Positions 45,715 to 57,469 are shown, counted from the stretch's first letter. The stretch: DNA of 64,000 nucleotides from Chiridota heheva (GCA_020152595.1 JAIGNY010000800.1:1468501-1532500), one strand, 5' to 3'. Notes: generated by a model from the sequence alone, not told the origin. Made by a program: numbers and translations.

Positions 45715-46545
45715 ACTGCTTATGGAGCCTATGGATTGTCATGTGGGACATTGGTTGGAATGCAATGTGGGACATATGGTTGGATATGTGGAACATAGGA
45801 TGGGATGCCATGTGAGACACGGTAGGGTAGGATGCCATGTGGGACAGGGTGGGATGCCATTTAGGATATGGTGGAATGCCATGTGGGATATAGGGTTGAA
45901 TGCCATGTGGGACATGGGATGTCATGTGAGAAATGGGGTGGGATGCCATGTCGGACATGGGGTAGGATGCCATGTGGGACATGGGATAGGATGTCATGTG
46001 GGACATGGGGTGGGATGCCATGAGTAACAAAGAGTGATGTGATGCCATGTGGGACATAAAGTAGGATGTCATTGGGACATGGGGAGGGATATCATGTGGA
46101 ACATATGGTGGTACTATCCAATGTGGGACATGAGGTGGGATGCCATATTGGACATCAGGTGGGAAGCCACTGATGCTGGACATGAGGTGGGATGCCATGG
46201 TGGGCATAGCCTCACACAGGGAAGGATGCCATGTGGGATATTTGGAGGGATGTCATGTGGGATATCTGGTTGGATATAATGTGGAACATAGGATGGGATG
46301 CCATGTGGGATATAGGGTAGGATGCCATGTGGGTCATAGGGTCAGATGCCATGTGGGACAGATGGTGGAATGCCATGGTGGACATATGGCGGAATGCCAT
46401 GTGGAAGATATGGTGGAATGCCATGTGGCACAAGGGATGGGATGGGATGTCATGTGGGACATGGGGTGGGATGCCATGTGGGACATGGGATGCCATATGG
46501 GACATAAGATGCCTTGTGGGACTTAGTGTGGGATGCCATTTTTAT
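45715..46545. repeat. 24-bp minisatellite (gggatgccatgtgggacatagg-type), array 1
   Basis: Irregular array of ~24-bp units built on GGATGCCATGTGGGACATGG. Because the unit is a multiple of 3 the array is open in several frames and gives repetitive Met/Trp/Gly/His/Cys-rich products on both strands. No start context or flanking gene supports coding. Confidence 0.9.
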
Positions 46546-47555
46546 AATTGGGTTGGTCATATGATATGGGTGTAAATCTGCATGGGCATGTAAACCACGA
46601 CAGTATTTACCGTTCTAGTTTGATAGATTACTAATTAAGATAGAAGGCTTACAATCCGTGTGACTTTGCTGCCCAGTTGGGGATAGATACTGTATGGGAG
46701 CCATGTGATTACACTTATGATTCTTTAATAATTATAAGATTGAACCATTCACGTTGGAAGTTCGTGAGTCAGGGGGTATTTTTTGATAATGAACCTGCAT
46801 TCTATAGTTACTCCCTTCTGCTACTGTACTTGTACAGTATATGAAAGACCTTGACTTGATTCGAGAAACAGTGGCTTCGGGGCTACAGGGGCTATGTTGC
46901 AATCAGGAAGACCCCCTTATTAAACGATGCACACTCAAGATTAGTTGGCTACAGAGGCTATATGGTGCAGATTTTGACAATTGAGAGTGAAGGACTACGG
47001 GGCTACACTGGGAAAATAGGTCTTGAAGTCCATTCAAGAGAAAAGGGCTACGCGATACAATGGTATTTTACTTCTGGTGTAGCCTTACTACAGAGGTAAC
47101 CTTTATTGTTCATTAACACAGGCTACTCTTCAGTTGTGCCCAACTTTAAAACATAAATGCCATAAGGATAAAACTGAACAATTTACCCCGTAGTTCTTAT
47201 CCTTGTACCGTAGCCTACCAAGTCTTGGAAGTACAATTCTACATTCTCTTCAAAGTTGTATACAGTGGAATTTAATTTATTGTTTAAAAGACAATCTCTT
47301 TTAAGGGCTTTATTCATTTGTTTTAAAGCAAGCATAAACTTCTGGGATTGTGGTTGCAGGTTCAATGCCTGGTGGGGTTTGTTTGTTTATTTGTACATGA
47401 TCTTCCCTGATGGGACCTCGGCAAGACTCCTTTACAGAGCATAGACGCCAAGCTATAGCAGATGCCAGTCTGGTGTGCATTGCACAATGCTTTAGGATTG
47501 CAGATGGGAAAGCACAACCTAGAAAGCTAGACCTTATTTTGATGTCGGAGCTGGA
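46546..47555. other. Intergenic stretch with a possible SINE-like piece
   Basis: 46630-46690 resembles 43680-43730 (AGGCTT..CAATCC, GCTGCCCAGTTGGGGATA). 47344-47400 has GGTTGCAGGTTCAATGCCTG (B-box-like) followed by GTTTGTTTGTTTATTTGTAC, perhaps a SINE fragment. No gene. Confidence 0.4.
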
Positions 47556-47559
47556 CTTG

Positions 47560-48506
47560 AACCCATATACTGATGGCTTCAAGGATGGTGACAAGACAGC
47601 TGCTGCTGTCTTCATCCAAGACGTCACCCTCAGTAGCAAGCTTCCCAACTACTTGTCCATCTTCTCAACCGAGGTCATTCTCCTCGCCCTCAACTTTAGT
47701 GACTCCCCACTCAGCTACTTTGCCATTTTCTGCGACTCCAAGGCTGTCTTTACTTCTTTACATAATCTAAAGTGGGATAACCCCACATCCCACCTCCTCC
47801 GGAGGAAACTCCTTTCACCCACCCTCTGCAAGAAAAGTATTCTTTTTTTCTGGATACCCAGCCATGTTGGCATCCCTGGCAATGACAGGGCTGATGCAGC
47901 CGCTAAGCTTGCCCTCAACTTCCCAAAACCCTTTCTGACATTAAACTGCTTATCGCTTCCCTTGTTTGTGACCGCTGGCAAATGTCATGGGACTCCTAAA
48001 TTAATAACAAACTCCACGTCATCCAGCCCACCATAAAGATCAAACCCACCATCCACAACCTCTGACAACATTCACATTACCCGTCTTAGAATAGGTCACA
48101 CCCACCTTACTCACACCCACCTCCTTATTGGCTCCCCCTAACCCCTCACAGTTCATCACGTTCTTGCTTGCCCCCAGTACAACCTTTCCAGAGCTACCCT
48201 TGCTTCCCACAACTCAATTGCCGAGCTCTTCCAGAAAAACCCTATGGATAAAATTATTTCCTTCTTTTATCATGCTTCTCTCTACAACCATATTTAGTCC
48301 TCCTCTCCCACCCCCTCTCTCTACTTTGTTTTTTTCACCCATGCACCTCCTCTTTCGATCCCAGCTTTCTGGCTTTTAGTTCTCGTGTTTCTCTCAATCT
48401 CCCCCTGTTTTCTTTCCTTCCTACCTCTGGAATGATCTAACCCCTCAGGCACAATTTGACCCTTACTGCCGTGGTACCGTTAAGCCCTCATCAAACAAAC
48501 AAAACA
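47560..48506 (+). pseudogene. I-clade LINE, RNase H and 3' end
   Basis: Encodes a YTDGFKDGDKTAAAVFIQD RNase H start with the first catalytic Asp, Glu retained in FSTEVILLAL, Asp in FCDSKAV, and IPSHVGIPGNDRADAAAK. After a frameshift come the decayed zinc-knuckle region and the end GTTAAGCCCTCATCAAACAA. The frame through RNase H is open, so this is the best-preserved RNase H of the family here. Confidence 0.88.
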
Positions 48507-48520
48507 AATTTGAACCTACC

Positions 48521-48590
48521 ACCTCATTGTTTGAAAGCCGCAGATTATACCACGGAGCCCCACTGGCTGTGTCTTCATTCATCAGTGCTT
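48521..48590 (-). mobile_element. tRNA-like fragment directly after the LINE tail
   Basis: On the minus strand GGGGCTCCGTGGTATAATCTG resembles an A-box region, followed by a poorly preserved B box (GGTAGGTTCAAA). It is not foldable into a full cloverleaf. Probably a tRNA pseudogene or SINE end. Confidence 0.4.
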
Positions 48591-49084
48591 CACAACTGGT
48601 TTATTACTCAACCATGAATATCTCTATATAACCTTAGGTGTTCAGAAAGAGATGAAAGAATATTTTCTGGTGATTTCATTACTGTATTGTATACGTTTTT
48701 TGGATTCAGATTTTTCGGGTATGCTGCTACCAATTTGAAGGTACCCTCAGTGCTCATATTAGTAAGGGCGGGGGGGGGGGAGGGGTTAGAAGAATTCTCC
48801 CTCTTTTCTAAAAAAATAAAATAAATAACCTTAAGTAAATTACAAAGGGGTGAATTTGTTATTGTTTAAGCACATGACATGTAAACCTCCGCATAGATTA
48901 GTTGATGAAATCATCCCCCTTCAAATGTAAGTTCCTAGTGTGAATAGTGTCTCCCCTTTTCTCCCCCCTCCCCTAACACAGCCAGTCAAAGTTGTAGTAC
49001 CTGTCCCAAAGTGGAAACTCAAAAAAGAGAAGAAAAAAGTTTAAGGGAAACTTTTGGATGCTTTTTTATTTGTTCCGAACGTCC

Positions 49085-50310
49085 GATGCAATAGCATCAG
49101 GAACCTTTGTGGTCATGATGGCGTGTGTGTGGGTGTATGTAAGGGTGTATGCGTGTGTATGTGATGGCCAACTCGTAAACACGATATCTCAAGAATGGTA
49201 CAGTGGATTCATGTCATGAGGAACCTTTGTGGTCATGATGGCGTGTGTGTGGGTGTATGTAAGGGTGTATGTATGTGTGTGTGTATGTGACGACCAACTC
49301 ATAAACACGATATTTCAAGAACTGTACAGTGGATTCGTGTCATATGTGTTATACATACAGCCCATGGTCCGTAGATGTGCCCTATTGTTTTTGGTGGTGA
49401 TGTCATGCATATTATTGAGTAGACGGGCTGAATGTAAAAACTTGAAATGCTCATTATATTAACAAGTGCATATCTGTTGTTTCATATTTGATACAGTGTG
49501 TTAGCTAGTGTGTACATGTTCATGGTATAAAAACATTGAATTTCATTAATATGAATAGTGGGAGGGGCTTAATGTGATTTTGCTGAAAAGAGCTTGTAAA
49601 TAGATATCTAAAGAATGATAAACTGGATTCAAGTCATATGTCGTACACAGATAGTGCACGACCATAGATGTACCCTATTGATTTTGGTGGTGATGTTATG
49701 CATATTAATTAGTAGGTGGGGCTTAATGGAAAATTGTTGAAATGCCTATATTTTAACAAACGTATATATGTTTTGTTTCATATTTGATACAGTATGTTAG
49801 CTAGTGTGTACATGTTCATGGTATAAAAACATTGAATTTTATTAATATGAATAGTGGGAGGGGCTTAATGTGATTTTGCTGAAAAGAGCTTGTAAATAGA
49901 TATCTAAAGAATGATAAACTGGATTCAAGTCATATGTCATACACAGATTGCTCATGGTCCGTACATGTGCTCTATTAATTGTGGTGGTGATGTCATGCAT
50001 ATTAATGAGTAGGCGGGGCTTAATGTAAACAAATTGAACTGCTCATATTGTAAAACTATACTGTATATATGTTTTGTTTTATATTTGGTACAGTCATGAT
50101 GTTTGTCATGGTATAAAAACATTGAATTTCATTAGTATGCATAGTGGGCGGGGCTTAATATCATTTTGCTGAAAAGAGCTTGTACACAGATAGCCCATGG
50201 TCTGTGGATGTGCCTTATTGGTTTTGTGATGATACCAAGCATATTAATAAGTAGGCGGGGCTTAACTTAGAATTCTTCAAATATGATACATGAGCAACCA
50301 TATGTCTGTT
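49085..50310 (+). repeat. Satellite-like tandem array, locus 1
   Basis: Starts with two ~120-bp units (AGGAACCTTTGTGGTCATGA at 49099 and 49219) containing (GTGTAT)n. It continues with a ~296-bp higher-order unit (TTAGCTAGTGTGTACATG at 49501 and 49797), each holding GATATCT-AAGAAT, 'gtggtgatgtcatgcatatt' and 'ggcggggcttaa' motifs. A related array lies at 60870-61830 inside the next gene's intron. Confidence 0.8.
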
Positions 50311-50641
50311 TTGCATCATACTTGTTGTCAATAGGTATGTTTATTTTATTGATCTGCGTCATGAATGGTGGTCGTGGCTTATGAATAAATATCCTGGAAC
50401 AAATATTTCATGATATGCAATGATTCATGACAGTTAATACAAAACTTGCAAATCAATCAGCATATGACAAAATGCATTGGAACCACATAACCTTTTGGTT
50501 CTAGTTGGTATTGTAAAATGTAAAAACATATCTTTAGCTGTGTTTTTTATTGTCCTTCTCTACATTCTGCCACTTTTGTGAACAGTAATATTTTTCACCC
50601 TGGCAGATACCTTATACAGTATTTTCTTTTTTACTTTACAG

Positions 50642-50693
50642 CTGTGGAATACAAACTGTGAGTCAAGTGCCAAAGACCACAGTCTGATGCAAG
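50642..50693 (+). other. ZRANB1: 5' untranslated part of the ZRANB1-type exon
   Basis: Follows 'ttctttttttactttacag', a strong acceptor, so a further upstream non-coding exon is implied. Contains no upstream ATG in frame. Confidence 0.6.
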
Positions 50694-51795
50694 ATGTCTG
50701 TTGACACACAAGAAAAATGGCGTTGTGATTACTGCACATTTCTAAATTGGCCAAAGACAGTAAAGTGCTCTCTTTGCCAAGCTCCACAACCCGTCCGATA
50801 CATAACGCCCACTTCCCCTGAAAGTGCACCCTCTTTGATTCATCCCTCACGCAATTCAAGAACCTCGCCTTTGATCGTGCAAACGAGCGAAGCCAGTTCA
50901 CCTCAACCTGCCACCAACTGGTTATGTAAAGTGTGTACTTATATCAACTGGTGCCGTGCAACCAAATGTGCAATATGCAAAAATCCAAGGACAGTAGCCA
51001 CCTCTTCGGGGGAAAATATACGCAAGAAGGGGACGGCCCGCACAAGAACTTGTCAGTCCCCTGATAACGATCAAGCCAAGAATAATGATCGAAACAGAGC
51101 TATATGTCAGTCAACCAAAAAGTGGATGTGCTGTGCTTGTACGTATGAGAATTGGCCTAAAGCCAAGAAATGCGTATTATGTCACACGGCAAAGGGAAGG
51201 CTCAGTCCAGAAACGACAACTGCTACCACTTCAAGTCTTATTGAGGAAAACCTTCGCAATGCGGGTTCTTCAGGAGGGAAGACGCCACCGGTGTCACCTC
51301 CTCGAAGTCCTTCTGGTATAGATACCGTTGTTCATGGAGCGACCTCCATTCATACCCCGACACACGGAACGATCAATCTTGAACAGGACAAGACAAAACC
51401 GATGCGACGACGGTTGAAAAAGTCAGACTTACTGTTTCTTCAAGCGTGTGTTGGTGTAGTAGACAATAACTTGTCAGCTGTAGAGGCTTTCCTTACAGCT
51501 GGGGGCTACCCCACCCGTCAACTTACCCGCGACGAGGTAGCCATTTTGAATCGACCCAGTGCCTTCGATGTTGGTTTAACTTTAGTTCATCTAGCCATAA
51601 GGTTTAAGAGGGAAGACCTGTTAGCGACGATACTTTCCTTTGAAGTCTCGGGACACTCAGTGAAAAGACCACCATCTCAAGTTTGCTTGGATTTAGCCGC
51701 TGATATACGAAGAGAAATTGCAACTTCTTTACGGCAGAGAAAGGGTGACTTTCCTTGTTACTTTGTTACGGATCGTATGACATTCATTCTGCCAG
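50694..51795 (+). CDS. ZRANB1: ZRANB1/Trabid-type deubiquitinase, first coding exon
   Basis: Trabid is a cytoplasmic OTU-family deubiquitinase that cuts K29- and K33-linked (and K63-linked) ubiquitin chains and acts in Wnt and other signalling. The exon has 367 codons plus one base. It encodes three NZF zinc fingers (Cys 11/14/25/28; 78/81/92/95; 146/149/160/163, each W-x-C-x2-C-x10-C-x2-C with the ubiquitin-contacting TF or TY pair after the second Cys), Ser/Thr-rich spacers, a basic RRRLKK stretch, and the AnkUBD ankyrin-like ubiquitin-binding region (about 235-345). It ends CTGCCAG|GTAAGT after a VTDRMTFILP segment, the place where the vertebrate protein turns to its catalytic half. The OTU domain is not in the window. 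ATG at 50694 is chosen because the first NZF begins at residue 9, as in known members. Spacers are longer than in vertebrates. Confidence 0.95.
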
Positions 51796-51843
51796 GTAAG
51801 TCAAGACATTTATATCAATTTCTATTTTATTGTTTTGCTTTAA

Positions 51844-52197
51844 GATACTTTGTGGAAAAGTGAGGGCATTGTTTTACATCATCATCAGTCAACTGCTGCA
51901 CAGGTGACCACAGAGAGTGGTAGGAAGATTTCAAAAAGTGTAGGGCATGACTTTGGAGGGGCTAGAAGTGGCGCTATTTGGTCCATCAAAGGCAAAGTGT
52001 CCAAATTTAGCCCACTGAGGGATACTTTGTGGAAAAGTGAGGGCATTGTTTTACATCGTTATCAGTCAACTGCTGCACAGGTGATCACAGAGAGGGGTAG
52101 GAAGATTTAAAATTGTGTAGGGCATGACTTTGGAGGGGCTAGAAGTGGCGTTAATCGGTCCTTCCAAGGCAAAGTGTCCAAATGTAGCCTACTTTTG
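51844..52197 (+). repeat. 177-bp tandem duplication in the ZRANB1 intron
   Basis: Two copies starting GATACTTTGTGGAAAAGTGA (51844 and 52021), about 93% alike by eye. The first copy begins 48 bp after the splice donor. The exon's reading frame runs into the intron and stops within the first unit. 52200-52780 holds nothing recognisable. Confidence 0.9.
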
Positions 52198-52849
52198 AGA
52201 AAATGATTTGAAAAGCAAAAAAAAAAATATGAAGGTTAACACAATTTGTGCAAATTTTCTGATATTTTAAGGGTGCGTGCTCTGGGTGCACAGGAATCTG
52301 CCCTAATTTACTAATACTGTATTTTCAAATAATGGAGCCGTTTTGCATAAGTTCCTCTACATAATCAGTAATCCATGGGTATTTTTATTCCCTCCAACGA
52401 AGTTGGTGAAGAGGGGATATAGCGTCTTAGTATGTCCCTCCACATCTATTGTCCGTCCGGCCTCATGCATTGTTCAGCTACTATGGAACAAAAAATTGCT
52501 GCCCTAGGAAAGGAATTCCAACTATTTTTAGGAAAATAAATTGATATAAAGGAGAACAAATGCATTCCAGACTTTAATAGCAGCAATTAAAGGATTTGTT
52601 CTGGGATGAAATAAAGTTGAATAATAGATCTGACACTGAATGAATTTATGATGAAGTGTCTTGAGAATGAATAGCAAAAAAACAATAGGTCTTCTCCTAA
52701 ATAGAGTGAGCACATAATAGACTTATGATAATCTGCAAATTAATCTGTACTGAATTTCAATTCTGATTTGGTAGATAGATCAGGGAGGTTATAGTGAAGA
52801 TTTGAATGATGAGTTGGTTAAAAGTATATTTGGTAGATGAGTGGATGGC

Positions 52850-53065
52850 AAAAGGTGGGTTGGGGTAGTAGGTGAATGGATGATGGTAGGTGAATGGGGG
52901 ATGGTAGGTGAATGGATGATGGTAGGTGAATGGGGGTGGTAGGTGAATAGGGGATGCTGGGGAAAAGAGGATAGTAGGTGAATGGAGGATGGTAGATGAA
53001 TGGAGGATGGTAGATGAATGGAGGATGGCATGTGAAGGGGGATGGTAGGTGAATGGGGCATGTTG
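52850..53065. repeat. 18-bp minisatellite (gatggtaggtgaatgggg)
   Basis: About 11 units, open in all minus-strand frames because 18 is a multiple of 3 and the unit lacks stops. The resulting Pro/His/Ser-rich frames are repeat artefacts. Confidence 0.9.
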
Positions 53066-53179
53066 AGTTGATAGAAGTGATGGGATGGGAGTTGAAGGAA
53101 AGAATGTTGGGTGGAAGATGGTAGAATGATAGGTAGATGTAGGAATTGGGATGAAGGTGGGATGGAATGGGGGACAGCA

Positions 53180-53745
53180 GGATGGATGAAAGATGGGACA
53201 GGGTGAGATGGCATGTGGGACAGGGTGGCTTGTGGGAAAGGTTGGCATGTGGAACAGGGTTCCAAGGAATGTGGGACAGGATGTCATGGTATGGGGGCAG
53301 GGTGGGATGACATGTGGGACAGAGTGTCATGTGGGAAAGGATGGCATGTAATGGGAGTCATCTGGATTTCAGGTGGGATGGCATGTGGAACAGGGTGGGA
53401 TAGCATGGAATGACCTGTGGGACAGGGCTGGATGGCACTTGGTACAATGAGGGATAGCATGTAGGACATGGTGGGATGGCACGTGGTATGGTATAGGGAG
53501 GTATAGCATGTGGGATAGGGTGGTGGTATGGTATATGGGACAGGGTGGCAAGTCATAGTAGGATGTCATTTTGATTGCAGGTGTGATGACATACGGGTCA
53601 TGTGGTAGAATGACATCTGGATTTTCATGTATGATTTCCTGTAGGGAGGGAAGTAGTATGGTATGGCATGTGGAACATGGAAGTGGGATGGCAGGTGTGA
53701 CAGGCTGGAAAGCATGTTATTAGCGACGAGGATATTTGTATCGTT
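53180..53745. repeat. Diverged minisatellite related to the 24-bp arrays
   Basis: Irregular units of GGGATGGCATGTGGGACAGGG type, similar to the 24-bp units at 45.7 and 56.2 kb but with GGCATG in place of GCCATG and variable spacing. It immediately precedes copy 3 of the long dispersed repeat. Confidence 0.8.
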
Positions 53746-53760
53746 TGTGATGTCTTGTGT

Positions 53761-54238
53761 ATTGGTGAGCATGTGAAGCATAATGCAAACCTATGTAATG
53801 GCAATTTCATCTGTCCGGCCATCCACAATTTTGCCTGAGTTTCTTTTGAGAATTCCTTGGAAAATGTTAGTTTCTTCAGAGCTCCTCCAAAAAAGTTAAA
53901 AGTTTTTCAGATATCCTCATGGAAGGCTGGAATTTCCTTACTACTGATTGTTAGTTTTTCAGAGACTATTAAGATAGGTTGAAGAATAGTTTCCTTAAAA
54001 AGTACAACACATTTGATATTTCCTTTGAAGATAACTGTAAGATGATATATTTTCCCAAAATTCTTCAGAGCCTCAAGTGTCTCATAACACTGGAGGTTTG
54101 AAACCCCTAAACTTCTTCAAAATATTTGTGCACTAATTGCTGTATCAGGCATGATTATTAAACTCTGCCTTTATTATTGTCTTTATATGCGTAAAGTTGC
54201 TACAGTATATGAACTGACAAGACTTTTATACTTAGTAT
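53761..54238 (+). repeat. Long dispersed repeat, copy 3, part 1
   Basis: Starts ATTGGTGAGCATGTGAAGCA and is colinear with copies 1 and 2 up to ACTTTTATACTTAGTAT, where hAT element B interrupts it. It resumes at 55309. Confidence 0.78.
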
Positions 54239-55308
54239 TAGAGCTGTGACCGTTTAGCGTGTACACGCTACAAGCTCGCAAATCCTTTTAAACGTTTACT
54301 AAATACTTCATTGCGAGTAATTGTTTTTTATAGTCAGTCTTGCCGTTGAAAATCAATATGATCATTTATGATTCAAATCACACACACATTTGGCTGACAA
54401 AATTCCAATCAATGACTTTTTACAAACTGTAAACCAGATTAGCATAATCCTTTTTAAATGTGAGAATTACAAATGTGCAGTAATCACCTATGAATGGGGA
54501 TATTATGCACTTTGATTTTGCCGAAATCTAAGTAGGCTAACTTGTAAAATGCACCGCGAATGTGCAGCAGTAAACAGTGAAATTAACAGGCCTAACGTTA
54601 GGCCATAATTAATAAGGCTTTAAATCCTACGCAATCAAGGCCCGTTCTACAAGCTGTTAAATAGACCAACAAACACATTCAAATTACTTAAATCGTGACA
54701 ATCAGTACATTTATATGTAAATATTACCTGATAAGTCAAATAAATTTTGCAAGAATGAAAAAAATATTGCAAAATAAACAAACATAAAAAGGTTTTGACA
54801 GAACTGAAATTCTAGGTGCTTCGCAAAGATGGTGGCCATTTTTTTCTCGAGAGGACTGATATTTCAGAATTTCCGTGGTGGTGGCGTAGTTTTGAATTGT
54901 TTTAGGAGAGGTATCAGGCCTAGTATGCAAGATTTTCACAGTGGAACTTTGATAGCCGTAGCGAGTAGGGCAAAAAAAGTTACGCGATGTTGAGTTTAAA
55001 TGACATTGAACGGAAGTTATCTGTTCTTTCTAAACTGAATTTTCATGCATATTTTCCATACAAATGATGATTTATACTGTAGAAGTAAACTTTTTACGAT
55101 TTGGAAAGCAAAACTCGAGCGTCTATTTGGGCAATGGAGTCGATACTTTTGCCATTCTGGTTGCGTGATTTTTTTACTTCGCATCGTAAATTTGGAGTAA
55201 TTTTGGTGTTTTCCCGAAAATTACGGTACTAAACGCGTGTACACGATATACGCTTGCTTTTTTTGGTGTGTACACGTTTACTAAAATCCCTAAACGTTCA
55301 CAGCTATA
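54239..55308. mobile_element. 1.07-kb non-autonomous hAT element B
   Basis: Ends TAGAGCTGTGACCGTTTA and TAAACGTTCACAGCTATA are inverted repeats with two mismatches. Exact 8-bp duplications CTTAGTAT flank it (54231-54238 and 55309-55316). Copy 2 of the host repeat reads through this point (TTTACTTAGTGTGCTCAG), confirming the empty site. GTGTACACG palindromes recur near both ends. No transposase frame. Confidence 0.92.
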
Positions 55309-55481
55309 CTTAGTATGCTCAGTCAGGGAGTGTGACAGGATGTGATTGCATATGAACATAGGGAGGGATATCATATAGGAAATGGATGGGGGACATAGGG
55401 TAGAATATATACCATGTGGTATCATGCACCAAGGCATGATTATTTGACTCCGCCATTTTTTTTTTATTCAACAGTCCATTT
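55309..55481 (+). repeat. Long dispersed repeat, copy 3, part 2
   Basis: Continues colinear with copy 2 (TGCTCAGTCAGGGAGTGTGA, a short ACCATGTGGTAT piece, CATGATTATTTGACTCCGCC) up to CAACAGTCCATTT, where hAT element C interrupts it. Confidence 0.75.
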
Positions 55482-56086
55482 AAGTGCTGTCACGACATGG
55501 CTCTATTATGTATCGATTTTGGGAGAAAAATATTGTGATATGTTGTATTCTTTTTAAGAAAACTGACTCACGATACAAATTGTCAATATCACTAATGTTA
55601 TATGATTATGGAGTTACAGTTGACTCCATAATATGATGAACGCAAGAAAAAATGATTTGCAGATCTAGCTGACAACATGATCACGTGACTATTACATTCA
55701 TCACGCATCACAAACTTGTTTGGTAATTCAGCCAACGTGACCATGAATCATCGAAGTGTGAGCCTTAGTGGCACATTCTGGACCACTTTTTCTTTCTTTT
55801 TGCCAACTTACATCAGCGTGTGCCAGTGTGTGGTGACAGAGCACGATTTTTAATTAGTTGTTTTATGCGTCACGATTATTTTGTTTTTAATGGCCTAAAC
55901 TTGACTTTTAGATTTAGTACCGTAACACTAAAATTGTAACGTACGAAGTAGCCTAGCTTAATTGCGTGAAAATTTCTTAGTTGAGTATAAGTGTTTGGTA
56001 TCTCGATATGTAGCGAGAGGCATATTTCATGTCGTGGGAAAAGGATATCGCGATATCGCAATAATCGATATGTCATGACAGCACTA
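55482..56086. mobile_element. 605-bp non-autonomous hAT element C
   Basis: Ends AAGTGCTGTCACGACAT and ATGTCATGACAGCACTA are inverted repeats with few mismatches. Flanks GTCCATTT (55474-55481) and GTTCATTT (56087-56094) differ at one base, an aged 8-bp duplication. Copy 2 of the host repeat has the uninterrupted ACAGTTCATTTGCATAAG. ATCGATAT/ATCGCGAT strings near the right end recall element A. Confidence 0.85.
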
Positions 56087-56180
56087 GTTCATTTGCAGAT
56101 AAGTTATTATATGGACTGACAGACTTTTATAAATAATGTGTTCAATCAGGGATTGTGATAGCTAGGACAAGACTTCTTAT
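56087..56180 (+). repeat. Long dispersed repeat, copy 3, part 3
   Basis: Resumes GTTCATTTGCAGATAAGTTA and leads into ACAAGACTTCTTATGGAGCC and the minisatellite, the same layout as copy 2 at 45650-45730. Confidence 0.75.
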
Positions 56181-57235
56181 GGAGCCTATGCCATATAGGA
56201 CATGGGGTGGGGTGCCATGTGGAACAGGGTGGAATGCCATGTGGGATATATGGTGGAATGCCATGAGGGACATAGGGTGAAATGCTATGGTATGGGATGT
56301 CATGTGAGACATGGGGTGGTATGGGATGTCATGTGGGACATTGGATGGGATATGGGGTGGGACGCCATGAATATCACACAGTGTGACATAGGTTGGGATG
56401 CCATGTGTGACATACAATAGGGCAGGAGGCTATGTGGGACATAGGGTAGGAGGCCATGGGGACATGGGATGTGATGCCATGTGGGACATAAAGTAGGATG
56501 GGTACATGTGGAATATATGGTGGGATCCAATGTAGGACATCAGGTGGGATGCCATGTGGGACATTTGATGGGAAGCCACTGATGCGGGAATATAAGGTGG
56601 GATGACATGGGGGATATAGGGAGGAATGCCATGTGGGACACATGGAGGGATGCCATGTGGGACACATGGAGGGATGCCATGTGAGACATTGGGAGGGATG
56701 CCATGTGGGACATAGGGAGGGATTCCATGTGGGACATAGGAAGGGATGCCATGTGGGACATATGGTTGGATTAATGTGGGACATAGGATGGAATCCATGT
56801 GGGACATAAGGGATGCCATGTGGGTCATAGGTTGAGATGCCATGTGTGACATATGGTGGAATGCCATGTGTGACATATGGTGGAATGGCATGTGGGATAT
56901 ACTGTATAGTGGAATGCCATGTGGGAGATATGGTGGAATGCCATGTGTGACATGGGATGTCATGTGGGACATGGGGTGGGATACCATTTGGAACATGGGA
57001 TGGGATCCATGTGTGACAGGGTGGGATCCATTTGTGACATAGGGTGGGATGCCATGTGGGTCATAGATTGGGATGCCATGTGGGACATATGGTGGAATGC
57101 CATGTGGGACATATGGTAGAATGCCATTTAGGAAATATGGTGGAATGCCATGTGGGACAAGGGATGGGATAATATGTCATGTGGGCCATGGGGTAGGATG
57201 CCATTTGGAACATGGGGTGCCATGCATTTGGCACG
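56181..57235. repeat. 24-bp minisatellite, array 2
   Basis: Best-ordered stretch at 56640-56760, with consecutive GGGATGCCATGTGGGACACA-type 24-bp units; elsewhere irregular. It occupies the same position relative to the dispersed repeat as array 1, and so forms part of that larger unit. Reading frames on both strands are repeat artefacts. Confidence 0.9.
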
Positions 57236-57469
57236 TTTGCCATTTTATTTCCCCATTGCCTCCCCCTCTCCCCCAGTCCCTACACCTCTACGACCACAGA
57301 TTTATTCCAATTACCATGATCTTGTGCAAGCTCGGCAATATTGTTGGGCTTCAGAAAATCGTTCTGGTCTCCTAGTGTTGAATATATGTCAAGTAGCAGA
57401 GCTGGAAAAAAAATCTACGGTTCGAAAATTGGGAATCAGCAGGAAGGGGAAAAAAAAGATTTCTTGAGT

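Noticed and set aside
45692..46526. Repetitive Met/Trp/Cys/His-rich frames on both strands
   Set aside because: Products of the 24-bp minisatellite; equally open on both strands and without flanking gene structure. The same applies to 56142-57375.
52757..53569. Pro/His/Ser-rich minus-strand frames of up to 176 codons
   Set aside because: Explained by the 18-bp and related minisatellites, which lack stops in all minus frames.
57261..57467. Frame with a non-repetitive-looking product (contains LVQARQYCWASENR and VAELEKKSTVRK)
   Set aside because: Its composition looks coding, but I recognise no family, no clear splice sites fit the ZRANB1 phase, and it begins inside a minisatellite edge. Left unannotated; a protein search would decide.
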